Counted from the first letter of the stretch, positions 44,922-55,022 are shown. The stretch is 64,000 nt of DNA from Lachnospiraceae bacterium (GCA_902363825.1 CABJBK010000002.1:248001-312000); one strand, 5' to 3'. The notes: generated by a model from the letters alone, not told the origin. Program-made: numbers and translations.

Positions 44922-46316
44922 CTATATTATGTGATTTATGCTTTTTTCTTCTTTTGCCCTGCGGTTTTCCTTCCAGAGTTCATCCGCCTTTTTCTCCCAG
45001 CGCTCTGCGTAAGGCGTTGTCTTGTTGCACAGATCATCCACCGGCTCCGGTGAAGTCATATCCGTAGACTTTGCCCCGCTCTCGTGAACCATCTTGCGCA
45101 GACGTTCCGGATTTTCAAGCATTGGACAGGGACGAAGCATGTTGTCATTAAACGGCATATTGTTGTGGTACTGCATAAAGAGCGGCTGTTGTAAACATTC
45201 CAACAAACTCTTTTCCTTGATATTTGCGCCGGAATAATGGATAAATACACACGGTTCCACATCCCCGTTCGGGTTGATATGCAGATAGTTCTTTCCGCCT
45301 GCGATACAGCCGCCTACGAACTCCGCATCGTTCTGGAAATCCATTGCGAAGATCTGCTTTCCAGTCTTCATGCCACGAATCTCACGCACTCTGTGATACA
45401 TATATTCTCTCTGCTCATTGCTCGGCAACAGATCGAGCGCGGCGTCATTTCCAACCGGCATATAGTGGAAATACCAGGCAAGACGACATCCCTTTTCGAT
45501 CAGCATGTCAAGGAATTCATCCGAAGTGACCACTTCTATATTCTTGCTGGTATAGCAGATGGATACTCCGTATAAGAGGCCGTTCGCCTTCATGATGTCC
45601 ATGGCATGCATAACCTTTTGAAAGACTCCTTCGCCGCGTCTTCCGTCGTTGGTCTCCTCATAGCCTTCCACACTCAGTGCAAACGAGATATTTCCGACTT
45701 TTTTTACTTTCCTGCAGAACTCCTCATCGATCAGTGTTCCGTTGGTAAAGATATGGAACGCGCAGTCATTATGCTTTTCCGCCAGTTTTACAATGTCATC
45801 CTTACGCACCAGCGGCTCTCCGCCTGTCATAACATAGAAATGAATGCCAAGTTCTTTTCCCTGTGTGATGATATCGTCCAGCTGGTCAAAGGTCAGCGAC
45901 ATCTGATGTCCGTATTCTGCCGCCCAGCATCCGGTGCAGTGCAGATTACAGGCACTGGTCGGATCCATGAGAATCGCCCACGGTACATTGCACTGATATT
46001 TTTCCCGCATCTCCTTGACACGTTTCATTCCCGCAAGTCCGGCTTCATAGCCGAGATTCAGCACATGCATCTTTACGATGTTCGGATCCAGCTCGTCCAG
46101 TGATTTATACATGAACTGCATCCACTTCTCTTCCGGATGTGAAAACAGTTCCCTCGCATTGTCAAATACATAATCCGGGTAGGAACCGCCCATGATCTTC
46201 TGTGCCATATCCACCAGTTTTAACAGGTTCGTCTCGCGGTCCTTGTTAATATATTTCATTGCTCCATCAATCGTTACTTCAAATGTTTTTCTGGTAATCG
46301 CATGTTTGATACCCAT
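44922..46316 (-). CDS. Radical SAM protein with C-terminal Cys cluster
   Basis: 464-aa radical SAM enzyme of unknown substrate. The CxxxCxxC cluster is CNLHCTGC at 123-130, followed by VMTGGEPLVR. A C-terminal auxiliary-type set (GGCIAGGKNYLHINPNGDVEPC, then CPML) resembles a SPASM-like domain. The first 110 residues are helical. No small peptide substrate gene is obvious beside it. It lies upstream of no pathway gene that would name it, and is transcribed after the acylphosphatase gene (26 nt). Confidence 0.85.
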   Translation of the reverse strand: MGIKHAITRKTFEVTIDGAMKYINKDRETNLLKLVDMAQKIMGGSYPDYVFDNARELFSHPEEKWMQFMYKSLDELDPNIVKMHVLNLGYEAGLAGMKRVKEMREKYQCNVPWAILMDPTSACNLHCTGCWAAEYGHQMSLTFDQLDDIITQGKELGIHFYVMTGGEPLVRKDDIVKLAEKHNDCAFHIFTNGTLIDEEFCRKVKKVGNISFALSVEGYEETNDGRRGEGVFQKVMHAMDIMKANGLLYGVSICYTSKNIEVVTSDEFLDMLIEKGCRLAWYFHYMPVGNDAALDLLPSNEQREYMYHRVREIRGMKTGKQIFAMDFQNDAEFVGGCIAGGKNYLHINPNGDVEPCVFIHYSGANIKEKSLLECLQQPLFMQYHNNMPFNDNMLRPCPMLENPERLRKMVHESGAKSTDMTSPEPVDDLCNKTTPYAERWEKKADELWKENRRAKEEKSINHII

Positions 46317-46342
46317 TTTCTCAATCCTCCAGCTGTTATTCT

Positions 46343-46618
46343 TTAGTAATAATCCAGGATCCGAAAATCCTGTTCTGATACCGGTTCCCTGTCACAGCGT
46401 TCTATTCTTGAGACAAAAATATACGAACTGTGGCAGAGTCTGTCAATATATTCCTCGATCAGTCTGTCATCTCCCTGCACTTCCAGTTCCACCGAACCGT
46501 CTTCCATATTCCGCACAGTCCCCGTAAGCTCCAGCGCGTCTGCCATGCGCTTCGCGCGATACCTGAAACCCACGCCCTGTACTCTGCCGTATACATTCAG
46601 ATGTTGCCGTATCTCCAT
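46343..46618 (-). CDS. acyP: Acylphosphatase
   Basis: 91-aa acylphosphatase, which hydrolyses carboxyl-phosphate bonds. The family signatures are present: VYGRVQGVGFRYR with the catalytic Arg, and LTGTVRNMEDGSVELEVQG with the catalytic Asn. It may be co-transcribed with the radical SAM gene. Confidence 0.93.
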   Translation of the reverse strand: MEIRQHLNVYGRVQGVGFRYRAKRMADALELTGTVRNMEDGSVELEVQGDDRLIEEYIDRLCHSSYIFVSRIERCDREPVSEQDFRILDYY

Positions 46619-46684
46619 AGCCTACCTTCCTTCGTCTGAAAATTTACATAATATACTATATCATCTTTTTTTTCGCTATCAAAT

Positions 46685-46725
46685 ATACAAAAGGATGGGA
46701 ATGTAGCTTTCTGCCATTCCCATCC
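46685..46725 (-). terminator. Terminator after the 84-aa gene
   Basis: An 11-bp GC-rich stem (GGATGGGAATG/CATTCCCATCC) is followed by TTTTG on the minus strand, 17 bp after the stop. Confidence 0.85.
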
Positions 46726-46741
46726 AGGTGCCTGTCTTTTC

Positions 46742-46996
46742 CTATAATAAATTGGTGAGTTTGCTCATTTCCTTCGCTTTTTCCATCAGTTCATCCGCGT
46801 GTTCCATCAGATAAACCTCGAGCTGTTCTACTTCCTCCTCGGAAAATCCCTGCTGATTTTCGATCGCGCAGTCCGGCAGGATGCCATCCGCGAAATCTCT
46901 GCCGTCCGCCCGCTCAAACCGGACGCTCACGACCTTTTTTCCTTTCCGGTTCAAAAGTCCAGAATAAGTAAAATTGAGTGTTTCTGAAGTTCCCAT
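46742..46996 (-). CDS. Hypothetical 84-aa protein
   Basis: Small soluble protein with no recognised family. The N-terminal half looks beta-rich (LNFTYSGLLNRKGKKVVSVRFER); the C-terminal half is a Glu-rich helix (SEEEVEQLEVYLMEHADELMEKA). It has a clear GGGAG ribosome site and its own terminator, and follows glgX by 13 nt, so it is a real gene, probably in the glgX transcript. Confidence 0.75.
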   Translation of the reverse strand: MGTSETLNFTYSGLLNRKGKKVVSVRFERADGRDFADGILPDCAIENQQGFSEEEVEQLEVYLMEHADELMEKAKEMSKLTNLL

Positions 46997-47009
46997 CTCT
47001 TTCTCCCTT

Positions 47010-49115
47010 CTAGCGCTTCTCCGCGACCAGGATCAACACGCTTCTCTGACTGATCACCGTCTTATACTCCTCTGTCATCTCTTTTAATTTCCAGGATTTC
47101 CATGCCGGGTCATATTCCGCCGCAGTGTCCACCTTGATCTTCCATACCAGACCGACCGGCAGTTCCGGAAGCGTCAGATTCAGATCTTCCCAGTAGGTAT
47201 TGACCGCCACATAGACGATATCGTCTTCCTCCTGATCTTTTTTTCGTCCCGCGTACATCAGGCTGATGCAGTGTGTATCATCGCGGCATTCCGTGTTCCA
47301 TGGCACATCATTGTGTACGCTGATATCCGGGAAGCCGCATCTGGATTCCTCTGTCGTCTTGCGCAGCACTGGATGTTCTTTTCGAAACCGGATCATCTCT
47401 TTCGCGAATTCGTACATCTCGCCGTACTTTTCCCTGCGGCTCCAGTCCAGCCAGGAAGTGATGTTATCCTGACAGTACGCATTATTATTTCCAAACTGCG
47501 TATTACAAAATTCATCTCCCGCCAGAAACATGACCGCACCATGGCTGCACATCAGTGCCGCAAACGCGTTTTTGCACATACGGAGCCGCAGCGCGTTTAC
47601 CGCCGGATCGTCTGTCTCGCCTTCCACGCCACAGTTCCAGCTGCGATTGTTGCTCTCTCCGTCCTCGTTGTTCCAGCCGTTTTTTTCATTGTGCTTTGTG
47701 TTATAGGAATACATATCATAGAGCGTAAATCCGTCATGGCAGTTTATGAAATTGACGGTAGCGTTTTCTCCACGGTATTTGGGGTCGTAGAGGTCTTTTG
47801 ACCCGCTCATGCGCGCGATCGCCGCACCTGCATATCCGTTATCGCCTTTTAAGAAGCTTCGCATATCATCGCGGTACCTTCCGTTCCATTCCGCCCAGCG
47901 GTTCCAGGACGGGAAGCTTCCCACCTGATACAGTCCGCCCGCATCCCATGCTTCCGCGATCAGTTTTACTTTTCCAAGGATCGGATCAAAAGCAAGGCTC
48001 TGTAACAATGGCGGATCACTCATCGGAGAGCCGTCTTCATTTCTTCCGAGGATGGATGCCAGATCAAACCGGAAGCCGTCCACCCGGTAATTGATCGTCC
48101 AGTAACGCAGACACTCCAGGATCATCTGCTGTACAATCGGCTGATTGCAGTTTAGTACATTGCCACAGCCGCTGAAATTGTAATAATGTCCATCCGGGGT
48201 CAGCATGTAGTAAATGTTGTTGTCGATCCCTTTAAACGAGAAAAACGGTCCCTTTTCGTTTCCCTCCGCCGTATGGTTAAATACGACATCCAGAATCACT
48301 TCGATCCCGTTCTGGTTCAGCTCACGGATCAGCTTTTTTAATTCCAGTCCCTCGCGGTTATGCGAATCCATCGAAGAGTAGGAAGTATTCGGGGCGAAAA
48401 AGCACACCGGGCTGTACCCCCAGTAATTATAAAGCTGTTTTCCATCCACCACGCGGGAATCTTCCATCTCGTCAAACTCAAACACCGGCATCAGTTCCAC
48501 CGCATTGACCCCAAGGCTCAACAGGTACGGTATCTTTTCCCGGATCCCGGCAAAAGTTCCCTTGTTTTTTACTCTGGACGATTTATCCTCGGTAAATCCG
48601 CGGACATGCGCCTCATAGATGATCAGATCGTCAAACGGTATCTGCGGCTGTTTTGTCTTGCCCCAGTCATACTCACTGCGCACTACTCTCGCTTTATAGA
48701 AAAATCCCTCATCCTGTTTTTCTCCCCAGAGCCGCTGTCCCGCAACTGCTCTCGCGTATGGATCCAGGATAAATTTTCGCTTGTCAAAGATCAGCCCTTT
48801 CTTCGGATCAAACGGTCCGTCGAACTGGTACGCATATTCAAGCTCCGAAATATTTAAGTCGTACACGATCATCGAATAGGTATTTCCGATGCGGTAGTCC
48901 TCCGGAAACGGGATAAGCGCATACGGTTCGTCCTCCCTGTTATGGAATAACACAAGTGTGCAGGCGGTCGCCTGGAAGGAATGTACGGTAAAATTCACCC
49001 CGACACCTCCCGGTATTTCAAACGCGCCGTTAAAATTATAGTATCCAGGTCTTACCTGAAATCCGTTTATCACATCCGTTGGATGCTGTAATAACTGTTT
49101 TCTGCTTTCGTCCAT
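47010..49115 (-). CDS. glgX: Glycogen debranching enzyme GlgX (GH13)
   Basis: 701-aa GH13 debranching enzyme that cleaves alpha-1,6 branches of glycogen. It has an N-terminal CBM48 domain (about 20-150), the barrel with intact regions I DVVFNHT, II VDGFRFDLA (nucleophile Asp), III LIAEAWD (acid/base Glu) and IV FINCHDGFTL (third Asp), and a C-terminal beta domain. It can be compared directly with the degenerate relative at 18778-20625. Confidence 0.93.
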   Translation of the reverse strand: MDESRKQLLQHPTDVINGFQVRPGYYNFNGAFEIPGGVGVNFTVHSFQATACTLVLFHNREDEPYALIPFPEDYRIGNTYSMIVYDLNISELEYAYQFDGPFDPKKGLIFDKRKFILDPYARAVAGQRLWGEKQDEGFFYKARVVRSEYDWGKTKQPQIPFDDLIIYEAHVRGFTEDKSSRVKNKGTFAGIREKIPYLLSLGVNAVELMPVFEFDEMEDSRVVDGKQLYNYWGYSPVCFFAPNTSYSSMDSHNREGLELKKLIRELNQNGIEVILDVVFNHTAEGNEKGPFFSFKGIDNNIYYMLTPDGHYYNFSGCGNVLNCNQPIVQQMILECLRYWTINYRVDGFRFDLASILGRNEDGSPMSDPPLLQSLAFDPILGKVKLIAEAWDAGGLYQVGSFPSWNRWAEWNGRYRDDMRSFLKGDNGYAGAAIARMSGSKDLYDPKYRGENATVNFINCHDGFTLYDMYSYNTKHNEKNGWNNEDGESNNRSWNCGVEGETDDPAVNALRLRMCKNAFAALMCSHGAVMFLAGDEFCNTQFGNNNAYCQDNITSWLDWSRREKYGEMYEFAKEMIRFRKEHPVLRKTTEESRCGFPDISVHNDVPWNTECRDDTHCISLMYAGRKKDQEEDDIVYVAVNTYWEDLNLTLPELPVGLVWKIKVDTAAEYDPAWKSWKLKEMTEEYKTVISQRSVLILVAEKR

Positions 49116-49160
49116 AGTCCCTCTCCCTTCCTTCTTTTCCCCTGCTTTGTTCCAAAAAGA

Positions 49161-49943
49161 TCATTTCCGCAGCCGGTACATATGATCCAGCGGGCCATTA
49201 CCATGGCCGAGATCAAGTCCCGCCGCGATCGCTCCGGTCAGATATTCCTTTGCGCGTCGAACCGCCTCCTTCAGCAAAAAGCCCTCCGCCAGTCCGCAGG
49301 CGATCGCTGAAGATAACGTACATCCGGTTCCATGTGTGTTTGTATTATCGAGCCGCGTCCCCGGAAACCAGACGCCCTCTTTTCCCGTAAAAAGGTAATC
49401 ATCCGCGCCGGTATCCGCGTGTCCGCCTTTGATCAGCACTGCGGTATGGTACTTTTTCGCAAGTGATGCTGCAGCCTGTTCCACTTCTTTTTTATCGCGG
49501 ATCTCCTCACCCAACAGCCGTGCCGCCTCCGGTATATTCGGAGTGATCAGCGCAGCCTCCGCAAACAATTCCAAAAAGAAATCCCCGCTCGCGTCCCCGG
49601 AAAGTTTCCTGCCGCTGGTCGCTGCCATAACCGGATCCACGACTACCTGCGTGATCTTTTGCTCCTTTAATGCTGCTGCGATCACAAGAAGCTGTTCCTT
49701 ATCCGGGATCATTCCGATCTTGACTGCATCCGGTCTGATGTCAGAAATGACACTATCCAGCTGTTCCTTCAAAAACGCGGCCGGCACCGGCATCACATCC
49801 GATACGCCAAGGGTATTCTGCGCCGTTAAGGCAGTGATCACACTCATCCCATACAATCCATGCGCGGCAATGGTCTTTAGATCCGCCTGTATTCCGGCTC
49901 CCCCGCTGCAGTCACTTCCCGCGATCGTAAGTACCGTTTTCAT
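49161..49943 (-). CDS. thiD: Hydroxymethylpyrimidine/phosphomethylpyrimidine kinase ThiD
   Basis: ThiD phosphorylates HMP and HMP-P in thiamine synthesis. The 260-aa ribokinase-fold protein has [19 protein letters not shown] at about 6-24, [10 protein letters not shown], and the active-site [20 protein letters not shown]. It overlaps thiE by 4 bp (ATGA). No thiC, thiG or thiM is nearby, so the pair may serve pyrimidine salvage. Confidence 0.95.
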   Translation of the reverse strand: MKTVLTIAGSDCSGGAGIQADLKTIAAHGLYGMSVITALTAQNTLGVSDVMPVPAAFLKEQLDSVISDIRPDAVKIGMIPDKEQLLVIAAALKEQKITQVVVDPVMAATSGRKLSGDASGDFFLELFAEAALITPNIPEAARLLGEEIRDKKEVEQAAASLAKKYHTAVLIKGGHADTGADDYLFTGKEGVWFPGTRLDNTNTHGTGCTLSSAIACGLAEGFLLKEAVRRAKEYLTGAIAAGLDLGHGNGPLDHMYRLRK

Positions 49944-50581
49944 GCCTCTTTTAACTCCTTTACGCGCCCTGCCAGTTCTTCTGCCGCTGATGCGATATTT
50001 TCTGCCGCGATCACTGCGGAAACGACCGCAACCCCGTCAATTCCGGTTTCTTTCAACTCTTCCACATTGTCAGCCTTGATCCCCCCGATCGCAACGATCG
50101 GGATCGCAACCGCCGCGCGGATCCTCTTTAATTCTTCCTTTGAAGTCACTTTTGCGTCCTGCTTGGTTCCGGTTACAAACATTGCTCCGACACCGAGATA
50201 ATCCGCACCATCCGCTTCTGCCTTTCTTGCCTGCTCTACAGTTCTTGCGGATACCCCGATGATCTTATCCGGTCCGAGCAGTCTTCTCGCCTCCGCCGCC
50301 GGAATATCACTCTGTCCTACATGGACACCGTCGGCATCCACCGCAAGCGCAATGTCCACACGGTCATTGATGATAAGCGGCACCCCCGCCTGATCGGTGA
50401 TTTTTTTTACTCTCTGCGCAGTCTCAAAAAATTCTTTTGCCGAGCAGTTCTTTTCGCGCAGCTGTACCATCGTCACCCCGCCAAGCAGTGCCTGGCGCAC
50501 CGCGTCTTCCACTGTATCTGCCCGCATCAGATCACGGTCTGTACAGAGATACAGCGTATAATCCACATCACTTTTTTTCAT
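49940..50581 (-). CDS. thiE: Thiamine-phosphate synthase ThiE
   Basis: ThiE joins HMP-PP and thiazole phosphate. The 213-aa TIM-barrel protein has [54 protein letters not shown] and IPIVAIGGI. It is the first gene of the thiE-thiD operon. The leader shows no TPP riboswitch. Confidence 0.95.
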   Translation of the reverse strand: MKKSDVDYTLYLCTDRDLMRADTVEDAVRQALLGGVTMVQLREKNCSAKEFFETAQRVKKITDQAGVPLIINDRVDIALAVDADGVHVGQSDIPAAEARRLLGPDKIIGVSARTVEQARKAEADGADYLGVGAMFVTGTKQDAKVTSKEELKRIRAAVAIPIVAIGGIKADNVEELKETGIDGVAVVSAVIAAENIASAAEELAGRVKELKEA

Positions 50582-50633
50582 CGTTCTCTCCTTTTGTCCT
50601 TCCCTGTTGCCGGTTTTCCCGTCGCCATTACAG

Positions 50634-50672
50634 AAGACGGCTTACGTCATGCATCCTAACGTAAGCCGTCTT
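50634..50672 (+). other. Long hairpin between thiE and the 88-aa gene
   Basis: A perfect 13-14-bp stem (AAGACGGCTTACGT/ACGTAAGCCGTCTT) has an 11-base loop. The T run is on the plus strand, yet both neighbouring genes are on the minus strand, where no T run follows. It may be an antisense terminator or an RNA processing/stability element. Confidence 0.7.
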
Positions 50673-50691
50673 TTTGTTTTCCAAAGAAATC

Positions 50692-50958
50692 TTACGAAAC
50701 CGATCCGTTCTTTTTGTTATGTTCACGCTTCTGTTCATTTAATCGCTGAATCAGTGATTCAAACATTTCGTCCTCGTCCGGTTTCTTTTTTTCTTCTTCT
50801 TCCTTTTCTGCCGCTATATGCGCCTCTTCGTTGATCTGTAATGTGTGTGTCGCCTGATGGTACTGAACCCTTCCATCATCCTCCACCTCATTGTCCTGTT
50901 CTGGTTTTATTGCCTTATTTAATTCCGCGATCAGCTGACTCTTTAATTCTTCCTTCAC
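50692..50958 (-). CDS. Hypothetical 88-aa charged protein
   Basis: Small, very charged protein (Glu/Lys-rich) of unknown function, with no transmembrane segment. It has a helical N-terminus (MKEELKSQLIAELNKAIK), a Glu/Lys run (AAEKEEEEKKKPDEDEM) and a helical end. The start is a GTG after AGGAGG. It follows the PfkB-family gene by 15 nt, probably in the same transcript. Confidence 0.7.
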   Translation of the reverse strand: MKEELKSQLIAELNKAIKPEQDNEVEDDGRVQYHQATHTLQINEEAHIAAEKEEEEKKKPDEDEMFESLIQRLNEQKREHNKKNGSVS

Positions 50959-50973
50959 ACCATTTCCTCCTTG

Positions 50974-51873
50974 TTATTTATACCGATTCCAGATCAGATC
51001 ATACCACAGTTTCATCTCGTCTTCCGTCATAAATCCTTTAGATGTACCAACATAACCGATCTTGTACGCCGCAAACATCAATGCATATTTGATTGCTTCG
51101 TGATAATTTCCGTTTTTATGATAATAATGTAAAAAGCAGGATAACAGCGCATTTCCTGCACCTACTGTATTTACCACTTCTTTGATATGGACCGCAGGAT
51201 ACGGTACCACCATATTGTCCGCTCTTGTATACATCAAAAGCCCGGCTTTTCCCATTCCGAGGATTCCGCACTCCATGCTGTACTCCTCACTCATGATGCG
51301 CATCGCCTCATACGGATCGGACTTGATCTCGTCATCGCTCATATATATAATATCCGCTGCGGTCAGGAACTTCTGATCCAGCTCATTTTCCCGATCGAGT
51401 CCGTTGAAATTAACGACCAGTTTCTTTCCGCTTTCCTTGACCGGCGCAAGAAACGGCTCACAGAATTTCGTATTAGATAAGATCACGAGATCCGCTTCCG
51501 CAAGCGCTTCCGCGAAACGCGCCATATCATACGGCACCTCTTCCATATCTTTAATATCCTCAAACGTCTGCAGTTTCCGCTCACTGTCATAAAAGATAAC
51601 TGCCGACGGTGTCTGCTCTAAGCTGGCAAACACATAACGCGGATCCAGATGTTTGGTCTGAAACAGATGGCTGTCCCGCTCTCCGATGTTAGATACCAGG
51701 GTTACATCATCCCCCAGCCATTTCAATGCATTGGCAACATTGTATGCGTCTCCGCCGATCCCGCCAAATATCGTATCATAGCAACGTGTCACACGACTGT
51801 ACTGAATCGGAAGCTGTGGCACTTTTACAATCGTCTCTCTTTGAATAATCCCTGCTGTTAGAAATTTTCCCAT
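50974..51873 (-). CDS. PfkB-family carbohydrate kinase-like protein with altered catalytic residue
   Basis: 299-aa ribokinase-fold protein. The first PfkB signature (GGIGGDAYNVANALKWLG, about 37-54) is intact. The second (normally NTTGAGDAF) reads NTVGAGNALLSCF, so the catalytic Asp base is Asn (codon AAT). A C-terminal DLIWNRYK closes the fold. Substrate and activity are unknown; loss of the base may mean a sensor or scaffold role. It has its own good promoter and a 70-nt leader. Confidence 0.82.
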   Translation of the reverse strand: MGKFLTAGIIQRETIVKVPQLPIQYSRVTRCYDTIFGGIGGDAYNVANALKWLGDDVTLVSNIGERDSHLFQTKHLDPRYVFASLEQTPSAVIFYDSERKLQTFEDIKDMEEVPYDMARFAEALAEADLVILSNTKFCEPFLAPVKESGKKLVVNFNGLDRENELDQKFLTAADIIYMSDDEIKSDPYEAMRIMSEEYSMECGILGMGKAGLLMYTRADNMVVPYPAVHIKEVVNTVGAGNALLSCFLHYYHKNGNYHEAIKYALMFAAYKIGYVGTSKGFMTEDEMKLWYDLIWNRYK

Positions 51874-51942
51874 AGCGCTACCTCTCTTTACTCTGTATGT
51901 AAATAAAAACCTCCGAAAAACCTATTACATTTATATATTACA

Positions 51943-51971
51943 ATTATACAATGTACGGTCTCATTTTTCAA
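51943..51971 (-). promoter_or_regulatory. Promoter of the PfkB-family gene
   Basis: TTGAAA (51966-51971) and TATAAT (51943-51948) have 17-bp spacing, about 70 bp upstream of the ATG. Confidence 0.75.
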
Positions 51972-52028
51972 TTTATTTTACAGTTTTGTACCACAACGGC
52001 GTCCATTTTTCTCGTCACTATTACGCAA

Positions 52029-52068
52029 AAGTGCCCTTCCGGAAACTTCTGTCTCCAAAAGGGCACTT
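52029..52068 (-). terminator. Terminator after the chemotaxis receptor gene
   Basis: The stem AAGTGCCCTT/AAGGGCACTT has a 20-base loop and ends in TTTTG on the minus strand, 20 bp after the stop. Confidence 0.7.
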
Positions 52069-52088
52069 GGTAAAGATCCTATAAATGT

Positions 52089-53813
52089 TTATGCTTTTTT
52101 CAGCTTGAACTGCTGTACCAGATCACTTAAGGAATCGGATTCCGCAGAAAGCTCTTCACTTGTTGCGGATGATTCTTCCGCGATCGCTGCATTGCTCTGC
52201 ACAACTTCAGAAATCTGGTTTACACCGCCTTCTGCCTGTTTCATCTGCCCTGCCTGCGTCTCAGATAACTGCTCCAGCTGGTTGGACTTTTCTGCCACTT
52301 CGTTGATACCGCTTACCAGTTCCGCGATCGTTGCGGATGTCTTCTCTACTGCGCGGTTTCCATTTTCAATCTCTTCGATGGATTTCATGATCAGCTCTCT
52401 GGTATTAACCGCGGACTGTGCGCTTTCGTCTGCCAGCTTACCGATCTGAGTAGCAACAACCGCGAAGCCTTTTCCTGCTTCTCCGGCTCTCGCTGCTTCG
52501 ATCGACGCGTTAAGCGCAAGCAGGTTGGTCTGCTCTGCGATCTTTTCGATCTCGCCGATGATGCTCTCGATCTGCTGTGACATTTCGCTCATCTGCTGCA
52601 TGGAATTGGTAACATTGTGCATTTCCTGCTGTGTCCGGTCTGCTTCCTTCGCGTATTTTACGGAAAGCTCGTAAGATTCCTTCGCGCTTTCATGCGTATG
52701 ATTTACACCTTCTGTGATCGTTGCGATGGATGCTAACAGTTCTTCTACCGCACCTGCCTGATCGGTGGATCCTTCTGCAAGGTTCTGGGAACCTTCCGCA
52801 AGGTTTGCCGCTCCTGCGGATACCTGGGAAGCTGCCTCCTCGATACGGCGCATGGTCTGGTTCATATCCTCATTCATAACATGGATTGCTTCATTCATGG
52901 AAGCAAAATCGCCAAGGTATTTTTCCGGGATTTCGGAAACACCGGTATAGTCGTTTCTCGCCATCAGTTCCATACGACGGTTTACATCCTTGATGATCAG
53001 AGCCAGGTTTGCTGCCATCTCTTTTGCGACATCTACCATATCAGAAACTTCATCTTTGTTATCCATTTCCGGGAACTCTCCGGCAAGATCACCTTCCGCA
53101 AACGTCTTTAAACGTGCGCTCAGACGATCCAACGGAGTTACGATATTGACTGCAAGGGTATCTCCCATTTTTTTCGCAATGTTAAACGCAAATACAATAA
53201 TCGCGATAACAATGACCAGTAAAACGATCATCACAATATTTAATGTCTTCTCTAACCGGTCACCCGCTTCGGTATTGGCGTTCATCAGATCAACCATATC
53301 CTGATAAAGTGACTCATACTTCGGTGCCAGATCATCCTGTGCCATCTGCTGCGCGTCTGCTCTCGAATCCTTGTCAGACACGTCTTTTCCCATATCAACG
53401 ATCTGGTCAGCAACCGTAAAATATGCATCCAGGTCATTTACGATCTGGTCGTAAACGGTCTGTTCTGCCTTTGTAGATACCGTTTTCTTTACTGTATCCA
53501 CATATTCCTGGCACGCCTGCTTTTTCGTGCTATATGCGTCATAACAACTGTCCACCAGATCCTGATCATCATATCCGATGACCGCACGCAGGTTACTTCT
53601 CGTATCCGCGAATGTGATCATCATCTTTCCGATGTCACCCTGTGAAAATCCATAATTATTCAACGCATAATCATAGCGGTTTCCCACTACGAGCATCGCA
53701 ACTGCTCCGATAACACCGGAGATACTGACAATCAGGGCGATTGAAAGTATAGCCGATGAGATTCTTTCCCGCAGCTGCTTTTTGTTCAGTTTTTCCATTA
53801 TCTTTTGCAGCAT
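52089..53813 (-). CDS. Methyl-accepting chemotaxis protein
   Basis: 574-aa chemoreceptor with one N-terminal transmembrane segment (about 20-45), a four-helix-bundle-type extracellular domain (about 46-190), a second transmembrane segment (about 192-212), HAMP (about 215-270), and a cytoplasmic signalling hairpin. The hairpin tip is [28 protein letters not shown]. It pairs with the flagellar system. No CheW, CheA or CheR gene lies beside it, so the ligand is unknown. A sigma-A promoter precedes it; no sigma-D site is convincing. Confidence 0.94.
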   Translation of the reverse strand: MLQKIMEKLNKKQLRERISSAILSIALIVSISGVIGAVAMLVVGNRYDYALNNYGFSQGDIGKMMITFADTRSNLRAVIGYDDQDLVDSCYDAYSTKKQACQEYVDTVKKTVSTKAEQTVYDQIVNDLDAYFTVADQIVDMGKDVSDKDSRADAQQMAQDDLAPKYESLYQDMVDLMNANTEAGDRLEKTLNIVMIVLLVIVIAIIVFAFNIAKKMGDTLAVNIVTPLDRLSARLKTFAEGDLAGEFPEMDNKDEVSDMVDVAKEMAANLALIIKDVNRRMELMARNDYTGVSEIPEKYLGDFASMNEAIHVMNEDMNQTMRRIEEAASQVSAGAANLAEGSQNLAEGSTDQAGAVEELLASIATITEGVNHTHESAKESYELSVKYAKEADRTQQEMHNVTNSMQQMSEMSQQIESIIGEIEKIAEQTNLLALNASIEAARAGEAGKGFAVVATQIGKLADESAQSAVNTRELIMKSIEEIENGNRAVEKTSATIAELVSGINEVAEKSNQLEQLSETQAGQMKQAEGGVNQISEVVQSNAAIAEESSATSEELSAESDSLSDLVQQFKLKKA

Positions 53814-53847
53814 ATTATTTCCTCCTCATGCAAAATTTTCTACTCAA

Positions 53848-53876
53848 ATTTTATCACCTGAGCGCTGTTTTTTCAA
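53848..53876 (-). promoter_or_regulatory. Promoter of the chemotaxis receptor gene
   Basis: TTGAAA (53871-53876) and TAAAAT (53848-53853) have 17-bp spacing, about 35 bp upstream of the start. Confidence 0.65.
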
Positions 53877-53992
53877 GTATCTTCTCATTTTTTACGGTAT
53901 CAAAATGTCTGTGTATGGGAAAGAGAACACCCCGGAAAATTTATTCAAAATTTTTGCATAATTTACATGCGACCACCTCTCCCGCCGTCCTT

Positions 53993-54029
53993 ACAAAAAT
54001 AAGGGCATGCAAAATATCTGCATACCCTT
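53993..54029 (-). terminator. Terminator after rubrerythrin
   Basis: An 11-bp stem (AAGGGTATGCA/TGCATGCCCTT, one mismatch) has a 7-base loop followed by ATTTTTG on the minus strand. Confidence 0.8.
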
Positions 54030-54065
54030 GAAATTCTGTATTTTTTTATTTTTCTGTACTTCTTC

Positions 54066-54608
54066 TTATCCGAAGTATCTCTTTAACAGGCCTTCGAAAG
54101 CTTTTCCGTGTCGAGCTTCATCGCGTGCCATCTCATGAACGGTATCATGGATCGCGTCAAGGTTTGCCGCTTTCGCGCGTTTTGCGAGGTCTACCTTTCC
54201 TGCTGTCGCGCCGTTTTCAGCGTCTACACGCATCTGCAGGTTCTTCTTGGTGGAATCTGTTACCACTTCACCGAGCAGTTCCGCGAATTTTGCAGCATGC
54301 TCTGCTTCTTCATAAGCAGCTTTTTCATAGTAGGAACCAACTTCCGGATAGCCTTCTCTGTACGCTACTCTCGCCATTGCAAGATACATGCCGACTTCCG
54401 AGCACTCGCCTTCAAAGTTTGCTCTGAGATCTGCAAGAATATCTTCGCTCACACCCTTCGCAACACCTACCACATGTTCTGCAGCCCATGTTCTGTCACC
54501 TGTCTGCTCCGCAAACTTCTCTGCCGGTGCATGACAAACCGGACATTCCGCCGGTGCGCTTTCACCTTCATAAACATAACCACATACCTGACATACAAAT
54601 TTCTTCAT
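54066..54608 (-). CDS. Rubrerythrin, reverse type (N-terminal rubredoxin)
   Basis: 180-aa peroxide reductase of anaerobes. The N-terminal rubredoxin domain has [10 protein letters not shown]...CPVCHAP; the C-terminal ferritin-like domain has [32 protein letters not shown], and [15 protein letters not shown], which supply the di-iron ligands. The rubredoxin-first order is that of reverse rubrerythrin, an NADH-linked peroxidase. It follows the PerR/Fur-family gene by 1 nt, so peroxide defence and its sensor are co-transcribed. Confidence 0.93.
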   Translation of the reverse strand: MKKFVCQVCGYVYEGESAPAECPVCHAPAEKFAEQTGDRTWAAEHVVGVAKGVSEDILADLRANFEGECSEVGMYLAMARVAYREGYPEVGSYYEKAAYEEAEHAAKFAELLGEVVTDSTKKNLQMRVDAENGATAGKVDLAKRAKAANLDAIHDTVHEMARDEARHGKAFEGLLKRYFG

Positions 54609-54609
54609 T

Positions 54610-55008
54610 TTAATTGTCCTCCATTCTTTCTTTACATTCCCGGCAAATGCCGTTAAATTCTATCATGTGACAGCTGATTGTCTCACCATCTTCCTTTCGG
54701 GAAAGCTCATCGATATAATCCTGATAGGGAATCTTGCTGTCATACACCCCATTGCACTTGCGGCACCGGATATGATAATGCGGCTTCGTATTTCCATCGT
54801 AACGCACATCACTGTCGGTGATCGCCAGCTTCAAGATGATCCCGTCCTCTGCCGCCTCGGAAAGATTCCGGTAAACCGTTGACTTGCTGATATGGGATCC
54901 CATCTCCTGCAATCTCTCATATACCATGTTCGCAGTCGGATGATTCTTCATTTCACAGAGGGTATCCAAAATCATTCTTTTTTGATGTGTGTTTCTTTTC
55001 TCAGCCAT
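54610..55008 (-). CDS. perR: Fur-family peroxide regulator, PerR-like
   Basis: 132-aa Fur-family repressor. The N-terminal winged helix ([22 protein letters not shown]) is followed by HYHIRCRKC and a second CRECKERM, giving the two CxxC structural zinc pairs. Linkage to rubrerythrin favours PerR over Fur. ATG 55008 was chosen because AAGGAGAG precedes it; the longer frame adds an unrelated N-terminus. Confidence 0.88.
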   Translation of the reverse strand: MAEKRNTHQKRMILDTLCEMKNHPTANMVYERLQEMGSHISKSTVYRNLSEAAEDGIILKLAITDSDVRYDGNTKPHYHIRCRKCNGVYDSKIPYQDYIDELSRKEDGETISCHMIEFNGICRECKERMEDN

Positions 55009-55022
55009 AACTGCTCTCCTTA

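Noticed and set aside
50582..50691. TPP riboswitch upstream of thiE
   Set aside because: The leader has only a simple hairpin and lacks the conserved CTGAGA and GCGTAGGGA-type elements.
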